Positions 1 to 8,524 of a stretch of DNA of 31,086 nt are shown piece by piece. Origin of the DNA: Haplomitrium mnioides (Eukaryota > Marchantiophyta > Haplomitriopsida > Calobryales). The stretch lies in assembly GCA_049999725.1 (NCBI GenBank), contig JBNGIS010016106.1, positions 1 through 31,086 of the forward strand, given 5' to 3'. The position numbers and the translations under genes were made by a program. Under the pieces are notes generated by a model. The model was not told the origin of the DNA and did not search any database. It saw only the letters and a list, made by a program, of their open reading frames with translations. The first letter of the stretch is position 1, and every line of letters begins with the position of its first letter.

Positions 1-393
1 AACATCATCTTTTATGATATGCGAGCTTGAAGGCTATGCGAGCATAAGTCTTCTTTTTTGTTTTTATCTGTTCCACATGTAATACAAGCTCAAAGAAACT
101 CTTACTAGATTAGAGATTTATCTGTTAGTGTATGTTGGATCATTATTTATTTTGGATTTTTTTTCATAAATGTTTTAGGATTTTCTCAAAATTTTCGGAA
201 AATATTAAAATATTTTATATTTTTTGCCAAATATTGAACGTTGAAGTATTTCCAAAATACAATGATTATCTGAATAAACCAATTTTCAGGTTTAATATTT
301 TTTGATGAAAAATTTTGTAACTATCAAAAAGCCTAATTTTTGAAGCAAAAAATTAGAAAATAATAATAATTTTCCAACATAAAATACAATAAG
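1..393. other. AT-rich left flank, no gene seen
   Basis: Very A/T-rich sequence with runs of T and A and no convincing reading frame. Its last five bases, ATAAG (389-393), are repeated directly after the copia 3' LTR at 7783-7787. This stretch and the one from 7788 onward were therefore contiguous before the insertion. Confidence 0.6.
389..393. repeat. Target-site duplication, left copy (ATAAG)
   Basis: Five bases immediately before the 5' LTR, identical to 7783-7787. Five bases is the usual target duplication length for copia integrases. Confidence 0.9.
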
Positions 394-527
394 TGTTATA
401 GGACTAGAATGGACTAGGATGAACCCTATATATAGATAGGGTTATGTACAACATTCAGTGTGGGATTCCATCTATGAAGTAAAGTGTGGCGCTGTCTATT
501 GTTGTGTGTCTCTCATATGCTACAACA
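394..527 (+). repeat. Copia 5' LTR (134 bp)
   Basis: Starts TGTTATAG and ends CTACAACA, matching 7649-7782 except for four transitions. It is unusually short for a plant copia LTR. It holds two near-tandem 10-bp units (GGACTAGAAT, GGACTAGGAT) just upstream of a TATA box. Confidence 0.97.
422..443 (+). promoter_or_regulatory. Copia LTR promoter: TATA box inside a perfect inverted repeat
   Basis: AACCCTAT (422-429) and ATAGGGTT (436-443) are perfect inverted complements, so TATATATAG forms the inner arm and loop. This is the obvious core promoter of the LTR; transcription would be expected to start near 455-465. In the 3' LTR one arm carries a T-to-C change that breaks the last pair. Function is inferred from position and sequence only. 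Confidence 0.65.
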
Positions 528-529
528 CG

Positions 530-542
530 TTATCAGCACGAA
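530..542 (+). other. Primer binding site candidate
   Basis: TTATCAGCACGAA begins three bases after the 5' LTR. The TATCAG core is shared with the initiator-Met tRNA 3' end complement, but the rest differs from the standard TGGTATCAGAGC. From memory, this variant form is often seen after the 5' LTR of plant copia elements. Position supports a PBS; the tRNA is not certain. Confidence 0.6.
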
Positions 543-850
543 GGACTCTACGAGATTTTTTTACTGACAGAGACTCACGGCAGAGTCACTGCAGGCACAA
601 CGTTCAGACCTCCAGCAAATTTTTTTTGTGTGAACGCACACTTACGGCCATTCTTCTCCAACGCGACATTGCTCTGCACTCACAACATTTCTCGTACTAG
701 CGTTTTTTTTCTCTCGGAGGCGATTGCTCACGCATGCGAATCGACTCGCGGATGTGAGCAATTCACAAAAAAAAAAAAAAACAATGGACTTGTTTTCCCC
801 ATTACTCCTTTTTTTTCTTTCCCTCCTTTTTTTTTTCTTTCTCTTCCCTC

Positions 851-1255
851 CTGGTGCTCGAGGCGCTCTCTCTCCTCTGTCGACCTAGTGTTCCCGCGCC
901 TCATTCTTCCTCGTCGACAAGGTGCTCGCGGCTTCCTCTTCTTCCTCATCGACCTGGTATTTGCGACGCTCTCTTCCTCTTCTTTGTCGACCCTGGTGTG
1001 CCCGCAGCTGTCTTCTTCTTCTTCGTCGACCTTGGTGGCTTTCGAGGTTTAGCGCTTCCGCTGTTTCTTTTGTGGCTTGCAGTGTGATCTTGCTCCTATT
1101 CTGATTCCCTTGTTGCAAACAGATAGGGAGTCTGCCCCCGCGCTTTTGCCCTTTTTGTCACTTTTGTCTCCTCCTTCGTCGACCTGGTGCTCGTGGCTCT
1201 CATTTCTCTTCGTCAACCTGGTGCTTGCGGCTCTCTCTTCATCGTCGATAGCTCC
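851..1255 (+). repeat. Degenerate ~35-bp pyrimidine-rich minisatellite
   Basis: The core TCGACCTGGTGCTCGCGG recurs in variant form, with TCGAC (or TCAAC/TCGAT) anchors at 880, 914, 949, 987, 1026, 1179, 1213 and 1245, mostly 32-39 bp apart and separated by CTTCCTCTTC-like filler. An anchorless first unit lies at 851. Copies are clearly diverged, so the array predates this insertion. Confidence 0.75.
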
Positions 1256-2195
1256 TTCATCCGATTAGAATCTCCTCTGGCTCTGGTGAAGGAGAAGGGC
1301 CGATTGATCTGCGTACTGCTTCCTCCCTTCCTACTTTCGAAGTTTTTTTTTTCTCCTATTTGGCTCTATGCTACCTCCTCAATGACATGGTGAGATGAGC
1401 TCCTGACTACTCGTTTGGTGTGCTCGGGTTGTTGCATTCCCCTAACGATTGGCTGGGCTGATCAGGGAAGCTCTATTTGCCCCCCCCCCCCCTTTCTGGT
1501 TTCTCATTTGGCCCTTATGTGTTTGGAAGCTTGTCACTCTCCTTGAGGTTGCATCTGCGGTTCACGTGGTTTGGGGTCCTCACTCTCTAGTTCTGGCCTA
1601 TTCTACTCTCTCTGGTCATCAGGAACATTGAAATAGTTCAGGACACCCTTGTGCTGCAGATTTTCTTCCCTGCATGCTCAATTATGCTCACTGGCTCCTC
1701 TGAACGGTTCCTCCTTGGGTGCTATCTGGCTAAGACCTTTTCCCTGCTAGACACCTTCTACTGACCCAAATCTGCAGGACAAAGCACAGTGGCGGACCGC
1801 AACTGACTGGGACAAACAACGAGCAACGCCGACGACAATAGGACAGTTTCCATTCAACATAGAAACACATTACATGGCAGTTTCTAGTCTAGACCTACCA
1901 ATTTTTTTTCCAGCACATTTACTTTTCCTCTATTTTTTTCCTTTTTTCAGTTCAGAGGATACTTCAATTTCATTTCATTCTTTTTGATTTCCTGCATTAA
2001 GAAGAAAACATAAACAGGTACCAGATCTAAAACATACCTGCTATACGCGGAGACCCGTAGTACTGATCATACTGTGCATTGTTCTTCTCTTTTCTTTCTC
2101 CTTTCATCATCCCCGCTTTGGTTTAACCAAGCACAGCAACACGCTCTGAACGATTACCAAATCTAGACCGACTGGACACTGGGAACCAACCAAAC

Positions 2196-3200
2196 ATGAA
2201 CCACGTCGGTTCATTGAAATTCCCATCACTAAAACTCGATGGATCGAACTACCAGTCATGGTCCCTGGACATTACCACGTACCTGACATCAAAGGGCATC
2301 CAGGATATCCTAACACACGATGAGGGCACAAACCCTCGCGACGCTGCTCGAGCTTTAATCCTCATCCGCCACCATATCGTGGAATCACTCAAGCTTCAAT
2401 ACCTAAATCACCACAACCCCAAAATACTCTGGAATGAACTCAAATTAAGATTCGACCATTTGACATCTATATCACTCCCCGCAGCGAGACATGACTAGAT
2501 AAACCTCCGCGTCCAAGATCACACATTGATTGTGAACTACAATAGCGAACTGTTCCGGATCGCCTCCCAACTGGCCATATACGGCCACCCTGTATCGGAT
2601 GAAGAACAGATAGAGAAGACCCTATCCACATTCCTTGTAAGCAACCTTATCTTGGCATCCCAATATCGCAACATGCGATTCACAAGGTACTCAAAGCTTA
2701 TCACATATATGCTCCTAGCCGAGAAACATCAAATTCTACTCATGGAGAACGCGAAAAAGCGATCTCCCGGTTCTGCTGCACCTCCCGCAAACCCTGAATC
2801 ACACTACACACAACACCATACACACCCTGCAAACCGTACTCAAGGACCTCACACAGGAAGAGGAAGAAGTAGCGGAAGTGGAAACCCCATATTCAGGGGG
2901 AGTACGAAATACTCACATACCAACCGACCTCCATTTTTCACAAACAGGGATAAGAATAGCAGGCATTATACCTCCAACAGACCTGAACACAGAACACATA
3001 CATGGACACCAAGAGGTGGTCGACAACATATGCGCGACCAAAAACACTTCTCCCAACTGAGAAACACTCAGACCTCATGCCATAGATGCGGAACTCGAGG
3101 ACATACACAATCAGTATGCCAAGTCCCTGCACACTTTGCCAAATTGTACCAAAACAGTATCAGGTATACACAACCTGAAGTCCATGGGAATCTCCTAGAA
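2196..3200 (+). pseudogene. gag: Copia gag (capsid and nucleocapsid), broken
   Basis: The frame starts at ATG 2196. The first 100 residues match the plant copia gag pattern (FPSLKLDGSNYQSW near the N-terminus). A TAG at 2496-2498 interrupts it; the same frame continues from 2499 through a UBN2-type capsid region. A basic, Gly/Arg/Ser-rich stretch follows, then a CCHC zinc knuckle at 3078-3119 (C-x2-C-x4-H-x4-C). The capsid packages element RNA and the knuckle binds it. The TAG fits a single G-to-A change of a TGG codon, which would lie in a CHG context on the other strand. Gag and pol share one frame, as usual for copia. Confidence 0.93.
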
Positions 3201-3269
3201 ATCCCCGATGTCGATGACTACCCGACATACAACATGCATCCTGAAAACCATACGATACAACATTTGGAT

Positions 3270-3600
3270 CCTACTCTGGCAAAAGACCACAGCAACACAT
3301 GCATTGTCGATAGCGGCTCCTCGCACACTATCCTACATGATCAAAACCTCTTCTCTTCGATCACCCCTTCTTCTCGGCAAATGACAACTATCACCGGCCA
3401 TAACCAAATAGAAGAAGGCTATGGCCCAGCCACCGTACGATTCCCAAACGGAACCATACTGAACATTCCTTCAGCCATATATGCACCCACGGCCACAAGG
3501 AACCTTATCAGCTTCCGAGATATCCGACAAAATGGATATCACATTCAAACAGGCAGGACATCTAACACAGAAGTCTTACATATCATGCTACCGACAGGAC
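3270..3600 (+). pseudogene. pol: Copia aspartic protease domain
   Basis: The active-site motif is CIVDSGSSHT, with the catalytic Asp codon at 3309-3311. It is followed by the hydrophobic flap and core expected for a retropepsin (ATVRFPNGT, NLISFRDI). This domain cuts the Gag-Pol polyprotein. No stop lies within it. It is in the same frame as gag upstream and integrase downstream. Confidence 0.92.
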
Positions 3601-3699
3601 TTAATATGCAAGTACAAGAAACCTTCCCACTATCTCCACCCGGACTGTACATGACACACATTTATTCATACCTTACATCCTCGATACGAATCTCGAATG

Positions 3700-4541
3700 C
3701 TCAACTCTGGCATAATCGACTCGGACACCCAGGCAAAGACATGTTTTACAGACTAAAACATGACAGCATAGGCATTCCTGACAACGTACAACCTATATCC
3801 TCCTCATCCCCATGCATGGCATGTGCACAAGGAAAACTTAAGATCGTACATCCAATACAAAAAACAACCACACAAATCCCCCAATTCCTTGAACGGATCC
3901 ATGTAGACGTTTGCGGACCTATTCACCCTCCATCCGGGCCATTCAAATATTTTCTAGTAACCATTGATGCATCATCAAAGTGGTCACAAGTATCTCTACT
4001 CACAACCAAAAATATGGTATTCCCCAAACTACTCTCACAAATCCTAAAGCTAACCACATAATTCCCCGAATACCCAATCCAAACCCTCAGAGTTGACAAC
4101 GCCGGCGAATTTTTGTCTAAAACATTCGACGAATTCTACACATCAGCAGGCATAGATATCCAATACTCAGTACCTCATGTCCATTTCCAGAATGGGATAG
4201 CTGAATCGACAATTAAACGTATACAACTTATCGCTCGACCGTTACTGCTGAACACGAGCCTTCCTACATCCGCATGGGGCCATGCCGTACTGCATGCAGC
4301 CACCCTAATAAAATTCAGACCATCAGCCTTCAATAGTTACTCACCACACCGACTTGCGATAGGCATACCCGCCAACATTACACACCTCCGAACCTTCGGA
4401 TGTCTGGTCATGGTACCAATTCTCGGCCCCAACCAAACCAAAATGGGACCACAGCGTCAGAGAGGGATATATATTGGTTTTGAAGCCCCATCAATAATTC
4501 GATACCTTGAACCCAGCACATCCTACGTTTTCAAATCATGA
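3700..4541 (+). pseudogene. pol: Copia integrase (HHCC and catalytic core), broken
   Basis: The N-terminal zinc domain has H-x4-H (LWHNRLGHPG, from 3711) and CMAC (to 3824). The catalytic core has a first Asp at 3906 (HVDVCGP), a second Asp at 4095 (VDNAGEF) and a Glu at 4203 (NGIAEST). The last two are 35 residues apart, the D35E signature. Integrase joins the cDNA to host DNA. A TAA at 4059-4061 splits the core before the second Asp and a TGA at 4539-4541 ends the frame. Both stops sit where the surrounding frame continues unchanged and fit single C-to-T changes. Confidence 0.93.
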
Positions 4542-5220
4542 TTCGCGGATTACCAATTCTTTGAGGATACGTTTCCACCCTTAACACATGACACGTCTAC
4601 CAACCTCACAACACATACAGAGGAACTGATATGGCATAAAAACTTGATCCTTCAACCTGATGCCAGAACAGGACAATCTGACTATGAAGTACAGAAAATA
4701 CTTCACATCCAACAGACATTAGCCAAAATGCAAGACGCATTTAATGATGTAGCAGGTATTACCAAATCTCATATCGACGCAGCAAATGCACCTGTAAGAC
4801 TACAAAAAAAAATCCAGACCTGCTACTGATATTGCACCCAAAGCCAAAAGAGGACGCCCGCTTGGCTCCAAAAATAAGCCGAAACCCAGCATATCGGATC
4901 ACACCAATAACGACATACTACCAACCCAAGACAGAACATCAGACACGCTGAGATCAACAATTCCAGACAAGGATGAGATATCCATCGACTACTCGCATAC
5001 CGGCCATATCTGACAAGAGACAAAACAGACATAGACGACATGGTTGCCTACTCAGTATCTCAAAGTATAGATGACAATACACCATATCCCATCTCCGTAC
5101 GGGACGCACAATCCAGACAGGACTGGCCACAATGAGAACAAGCGATTAACTCAGAGCTAGATTCTCTGATTCATCGCCAAGTTTTTGGCTCCATCACTCC
5201 AGCAACGCCCAACATAACTC
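4542..5220 (+). pseudogene. pol: Copia integrase C-terminal and linker region, frameshifted
   Basis: The frame goes on past the 4539 stop to 4829, then shifts. An A9 run (4804-4812) is the likely slip point, because immediately after it an AT-hook-like KRGRPLGSKNKPKP segment (about 4841-4885) reads in another frame. A second single-base frameshift lies near 5010. The RT frame then resumes, with a TGA at 5133-5135. The AT-hook-like segment between integrase and RT is a recurring feature of plant copia polyproteins. Confidence 0.85.
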
Positions 5221-5532
5221 TGACCGACTACAGATTCATATTCGTCAGAAAAAGAAATGCAACGGGCGATGTCACCAGATACAAAGCCAGACTCGTTGCA
5301 AAAGGGTACACCCAAATACCTGGCAAAGACTACAACCTGACGTATTCACCCGTAATGGACTCCATTACACACAAATATATGATAGCATTCGCCATTCAAC
5401 GGAACCTCATAATGCACATCATGGACGTTATTACAGCCTACCTCTACGGCATACTTGACTCTCAGATCTATATGAAGGCACCTCTAGAACTCATATCAAG
5501 GTTATCATTTCACATTGAGGGGGAGAAGAAAA

Positions 5533-5676
5533 CATCTGAGGTTGGACCTTTTGTCCCTCAATGCCACACATCTGAGGTTGGACCTTTTGTCCCTCAATGC
5601 CAAACAGCTGAGGTTGGACCTTCTGTCCCTCACTTCAAAATATATGAGGTTAGACCTTCTGTCCCTCACACACATA
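5533..5676 (+). repeat. 36-bp tandem repeat, four units, inside RT frame
   Basis: Four consecutive units begin at 5533, 5569, 5605 and 5641 with an exact 36-bp period. Each encodes a 12-residue unit of the form x-x-E-V-G-P-F/S-V-P-x-x-x in the RT frame. Units 1 and 2 are nearly identical; unit 4 is most diverged. Each contains TGAGGTT-GGAC-CTTNT-GTCC-CTCA, which can fold as TGAG/CTCA plus GGAC/GTCC arms with a small bulge. Confidence 0.95.
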
Positions 5677-5943
5677 AATCTGCAACAGGACTTATAGTCC
5701 ACAAATGGCTGCAAAAGAAAGGACCTACTGTCCTCATGACAAAGAGAAAGCGCCATACAATGAACAACATGCTTAACACTACAATATCAGGATCTTTAGT
5801 CTAGCCAGCACAACTGCTGAGCACGCAGTCCAACAGAGGACCTTCAGTCCCATCAACATGCATGGCAGATTGGCAAAAGAAAGGACCTTCAGTCCAACCC
5901 GCAAATAAGCTGAACAAACACCATGACAAGGGACCTTTAGTCC
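5677..5943 (+). repeat. Degenerate continuation of the GGAC-N5-GTCC array
   Basis: Beyond the clean 36-bp units, the 13-mer GGAC-N5-GTCC recurs at 5688, 5721, 5838, 5883 and 5931, with a damaged copy at 5790 (GGAT...GTCT). Spacings are 36, 33, 69, 48, 45 and 48 from the unit at 5652; all are multiples of three. Between the 13-mers the sequence is no longer alignable. Confidence 0.85.
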
Positions 5944-6305
5944 CACATCAATCATGTGTACATGGATACATTCCATCGACAAAGCATTCAGCAAATGGTA
6001 CAAAAATGGCATCAAATCGATCGGACCCTCAAATGGTAGTCCAGGTCATGAGATCAATGTATGGCCTCAAGCAAAGCGGCAGAAATTGGTATCAACGATT
6101 CAAATCAGAAATGATGGCAATGAATTTTACAAATGACGACATTGCCCCGTGCCTATTCATGAAACAAGAAACCCCAGAATACGTTATAGTGGCAATCTAC
6201 GTAGACGATATCAACATTTTTGGGACACCATGCCTGACCTCCAACACTATTGAGAAACTGAAAAATGTCTTTGAAATGTGAGATATTGGCGAACTTGACT
6301 TCTGC

Positions 6306-7205
6306 TTGGGAATACAATTCGAACACTTACATGATGGCATTCTGATACACCAGTCAACTTACACATCGAAAATACTAAAACAATTCAACATAGAAAAATC
6401 TCATCCAATGAGGACGCTTATGGAAATGAGATCCTTGGATCCCACAAAAGACATGTTCTCCAAAAGGAAGGAAACAGAACCCACACTTGGACCCGAGAAG
6501 CCATACCTGTCAGCCATAGGAGCATTAATGTACCTGGCAAATCAGACCAGACCCGACATTGCTTTTGCTGTAAACCTACTGGCAAGACATAGCTCACAAC
6601 CAACTATACGCCATTGGAATGGCATAAAAAGAATTTTCAGATACCTGAAAGGCACTGTAGACATGGGTCTATTCTTTCCGAAAAATGCAGAAAACGATAT
6701 CATTGGCTATGCTGATGCCAGATACTTATCTGACCCTGATGACGCCAAATCACAAATAGGATATGTATTCCTTAAAGGGGGTACAGCTATTTCATGGAAA
6801 AGCACAAAACAGACCATCACCACAACCTCTACTAATCATGCCGAAATTATAGCCTTATACGAGGCTAGTAGAGAATGTATTTGGCTAAGACAGTTGATTG
6901 ATCACATCAACTCTAATACCGGACAGCAACTTATACAATCACCTACAGTACTCTATGAAGATAACAGACCATGTGTTGAACAAATAGCCCAAGGATTCAT
7001 TAAAGGGGACAGAATCAAACACATTGCATCTAAATTCTTCTATACTCATGAACAACATGGTGAATAGATTAAGGTACAATGGATACCAAGCAAAGACAAT
7101 AGGGCTGACATTTTCACAAAACCCCTACCTACTACCCTACATAGGGCACATATAGAAGGAATTGGTCTACGAAAATTATCTAAACTCAACAAAAAGCAAA
7201 ATTGA
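6306..7205 (+). pseudogene. pol: Copia RT thumb/connection and RNase H
   Basis: The frame continues through the connection (YLSAIGALMYLANQTRPDI) into RNase H. Acidic residues are visible at YADA (Asp 6714), NHAEI (Glu 6843) and YEDN (Asp 6960). The C-terminal ADIFTKPLP block follows a TAG at 7065-7067, and the natural end is TGA 7203-7205. RNase H degrades the RNA strand during cDNA synthesis. Apart from that late stop this is the best preserved part of the polyprotein. Confidence 0.93.
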
Positions 7206-7639
7206 CATATCAATTTTATATGATTCTGACTATTTTCAGATTTTATGTACCACGCTTTCTGTTATTGAGTAAACATGTTTTAACCATATGATTTGTTTTA
7301 CAGATACTCATATGACACTACATGCAACACTAATGATGTACACATGTTTTCATAAGACAGATGATGGCTCAAACAAGTTGTCCATACAGATGCAAAAAGC
7401 ACAACACCACAGCGCCATCGACTACATTACAACAAAGATTTGAGTGATAAACTCAATGATACTGTTGTTACATACATGATACACCACAAACAATCTATTT
7501 TTGATGTAAATACCCTACACGTGGTGGCACTCTTTCCCTCAGAAGAAAGAAGGAGGGTTTTAATGAGACCACACATGTAGGAGTATACTTATTCAGACTA
7601 GTCCTAGAATTGTGACTGATTCGATTAGAAGAATCAATC
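7206..7639 (+). other. Copia 3' noncoding region
   Basis: There are 434 bases from the pol stop to the polypurine tract without a frame. Around 7522-7568 lies GGCACTCTTTCCCTC...GGGTTTTAATGAGACCAC. A similar 'CACTCTTTTTCCCT ... GTTTTTAATGAGG' block is well known just upstream of the 3' LTR in many plant copia elements. CTAGTCCTA (7600-7608) is the exact complement of TAGGACTAG in the adjoining LTR. Confidence 0.7.
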
Positions 7640-7648
7640 AAGGGGGAG
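7640..7648 (+). other. Polypurine tract
   Basis: AAGGGGGAG ends at the base before the 3' LTR, where plus-strand cDNA synthesis would be primed. A short inverted repeat (TGATTC...GAATCA, about 7617-7636) lies just upstream. Confidence 0.92.
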
Positions 7649-7782
7649 TGTTATAGGACTAGGATGGACTAGGATGAACCCCATATATAGATAGGGTTAT
7701 GTACAACATTCAATGTGGGATTCCATCTATGAAGTAAAGTGCGGCGCTGTCTATTGTTGTGTGTCTCTCATATGCTACAACA
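7649..7782 (+). repeat. Copia 3' LTR (134 bp)
   Basis: Matches 394-527 with four transitions. Its upstream 10-bp repeat is perfect here (GGACTAGGAT twice). It is followed by the target duplication ATAAG at 7783-7787. Confidence 0.97.
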
Positions 7783-7787
7783 ATAAG
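7783..7787. repeat. Target-site duplication, right copy (ATAAG)
   Basis: Identical to the five bases before the 5' LTR. Confidence 0.9.
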
Positions 7788-7849
7788 AACTCAATAGCAG
7801 CTACTAGTTTAAAGTAGCGATTGTTGCTTAACAAAATGATTCATATTAG

Positions 7850-8270
7850 TCCAACTACCAAATCAGTGAAAACACCTCCTAAGTTAGCACGAAATTATTT
7901 AGAAGCACTCTACTCTCATGATCGTATCTCCAAAGTTGTTATTTTTTACCAATGCACTAAATTCACCAGTTTGTTTTGAGTATTATATTTGGTCTTCTAA
8001 AGACTAAGCTGGCCATATCTACTGCTTATCACTTTGAATCAGATGGCCAAATTGAACGAGCCAACCGCACCATTGAAGATGGGTTTTACATTGGAAGAAC
8101 AAGAAGAATGAGATTGGTTGCTACTTCTCGTGGAGTTCACAATAACTCCAGCAATAGCTCAACACAAGCCACACCTTTCTTTTCAATATATGGCAAGCTT
8201 CCAATCACCATATCTAGTCTTTAGCCTGCATTGACCTCTAAAAGTCCAACCATCGATGATTTTGTCCATC
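7850..8270 (+). pseudogene. Ty3/gypsy integrase remnant
   Basis: Fragments in shifting frames match the gypsy integrase core. The clearest is KLAISTAYHFESDGQIERANRT (7993-8070), which contains the conserved catalytic Glu of the GQ-x-E-R-x-N-R motif. It is followed by SSNSSTQATPFFSIYGKLP, the block that usually precedes the integrase C-terminus. The region before it (about 7900-7975) resembles the second-Asp area but has lost that motif and contains stops. This is an old remnant unrelated to the adjoining copia, which inserted upstream of it. Confidence 0.8.
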
Positions 8271-8497
8271 ATCTACAATTTCTCTCAATTCTAGAATTCC
8301 TCTCAATTCAGTTTGGCTCTTTGGTTGCTTGGCTTTGACTTGCATTCTTGGCTTTTGCTTGCTTATTGGTCTTGAGTTGCATAACTCTACTAGAGTTATA
8401 TTGGAGTTGTTACTCATTTGGAAGTTGGTTGCATAACTCTACTAGAGTTATCTTGGAGTTATACTCATTTGGAAGTTGGTATTTGAGTTCTTTTACA
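8240..8497 (+). repeat. 3' part of a gypsy LTR (left limit not seen)
   Basis: Sequence ending TTTTACA at 8497 is followed one base later by an initiator-Met-type PBS, marking 8497 as the LTR end. The LTR start is not identifiable and 8240 is only where the integrase remnant fades, so the left coordinate is a guess. Confidence 0.45.
8376..8480 (+). repeat. 52-bp tandem duplication in an LTR tail
   Basis: Two copies of GTTGCATAACTCTACTAGAG-TTAT... start at 8376 and 8428 and run to about 8480. They differ at only a few positions. They lie just upstream of an LTR end and PBS. Confidence 0.85.
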
Positions 8498-8498
8498 T

Positions 8499-8513
8499 TA
8501 GTATCAGAGCCAC
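8499..8513 (+). other. Primer binding site (initiator Met type)
   Basis: TAGTATCAGAGCCAC differs by one base from the usual TGGTATCAGAGC start. It lies 26 bases before a gag ATG, as expected for a retroelement 5' end. Confidence 0.75.
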
Positions 8514-8524
8514 GATTCTTTTTG

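Larger units (their letters stand above)
528..2195 (+). other. Long copia 5' leader, noncoding
   Basis: There are 1,668 bases between the 5' LTR and the gag ATG, long for a copia element with such short LTRs. It contains an A15 run (767-781), a CT-rich repeat zone (about 840-1260), a C13 run (1480-1492) and an otherwise mixed sequence. Reading frames here start with GTG or are low-complexity Ser/Leu or Arg/Glu translations of the CT-rich strand, so I do not call a gene. It could be a captured host fragment; I recognise no source. Confidence 0.6.
5220..6300 (+). pseudogene. pol: Copia reverse transcriptase with ~0.5-kb internal extra segment
   Basis: The RVT_2 family is recognisable from YKARLVAKGYTQ, the first catalytic Asp in MDVITAYLYG (5424), the SMYGLKQSGRNWYQRF block (from about 6045) and YVDD at 6198-6209. 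In related elements only about 20-25 residues separate IYMK-type sequence from the YGLKQ block. Here roughly 180 codons do (about 5490-6040). The extra segment stays in the RT frame, apart from a TAG at 5802-5804. A TGA at 6279-6281 follows the YVDD block. Either the enzyme of this lineage carried a large insert, or the segment expanded after inactivation. Confidence 0.92.
394..7782 (+). mobile_element. Full-length Ty1/copia LTR retrotransposon, non-autonomous
   Basis: The 7.39-kb element is bounded by two 134-bp direct repeats that begin TGTTATAG and end CTACAACA, and flanked by the 5-bp target duplication ATAAG (389-393 and 7783-7787). Inside, in order, are a PBS-like site, a long leader, gag with a CCHC knuckle, protease, integrase with D35E spacing, reverse transcriptase with YVDD, RNase H and a polypurine tract. 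Integrase before RT is the copia order. The LTRs differ at 4 of 134 positions, all transitions (about 3%), so the insertion is fairly young. At commonly used plant rates this would be around a million years, but the rate for this species is unknown. Several stops and two frameshifts mean this copy cannot encode its own proteins. Confidence 0.97.

Noticed and set aside
486-1052. 188-codon + strand frame from within the copia LTR into the leader
   Set aside because: It starts with GTG, not ATG, and its second half is the low-complexity translation of a CT-rich repeat.
885-1118. Arg/Glu-rich minus-strand frame in the copia leader
   Set aside because: It is the complement of the pyrimidine-rich minisatellite; composition alone explains it.
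5533-5943. 36-bp periodic palindromic repeats that superficially recall a CRISPR array
   Set aside because: The repeats are contiguous without unique spacers, lie within a plant retroelement polyprotein frame and degrade gradually.
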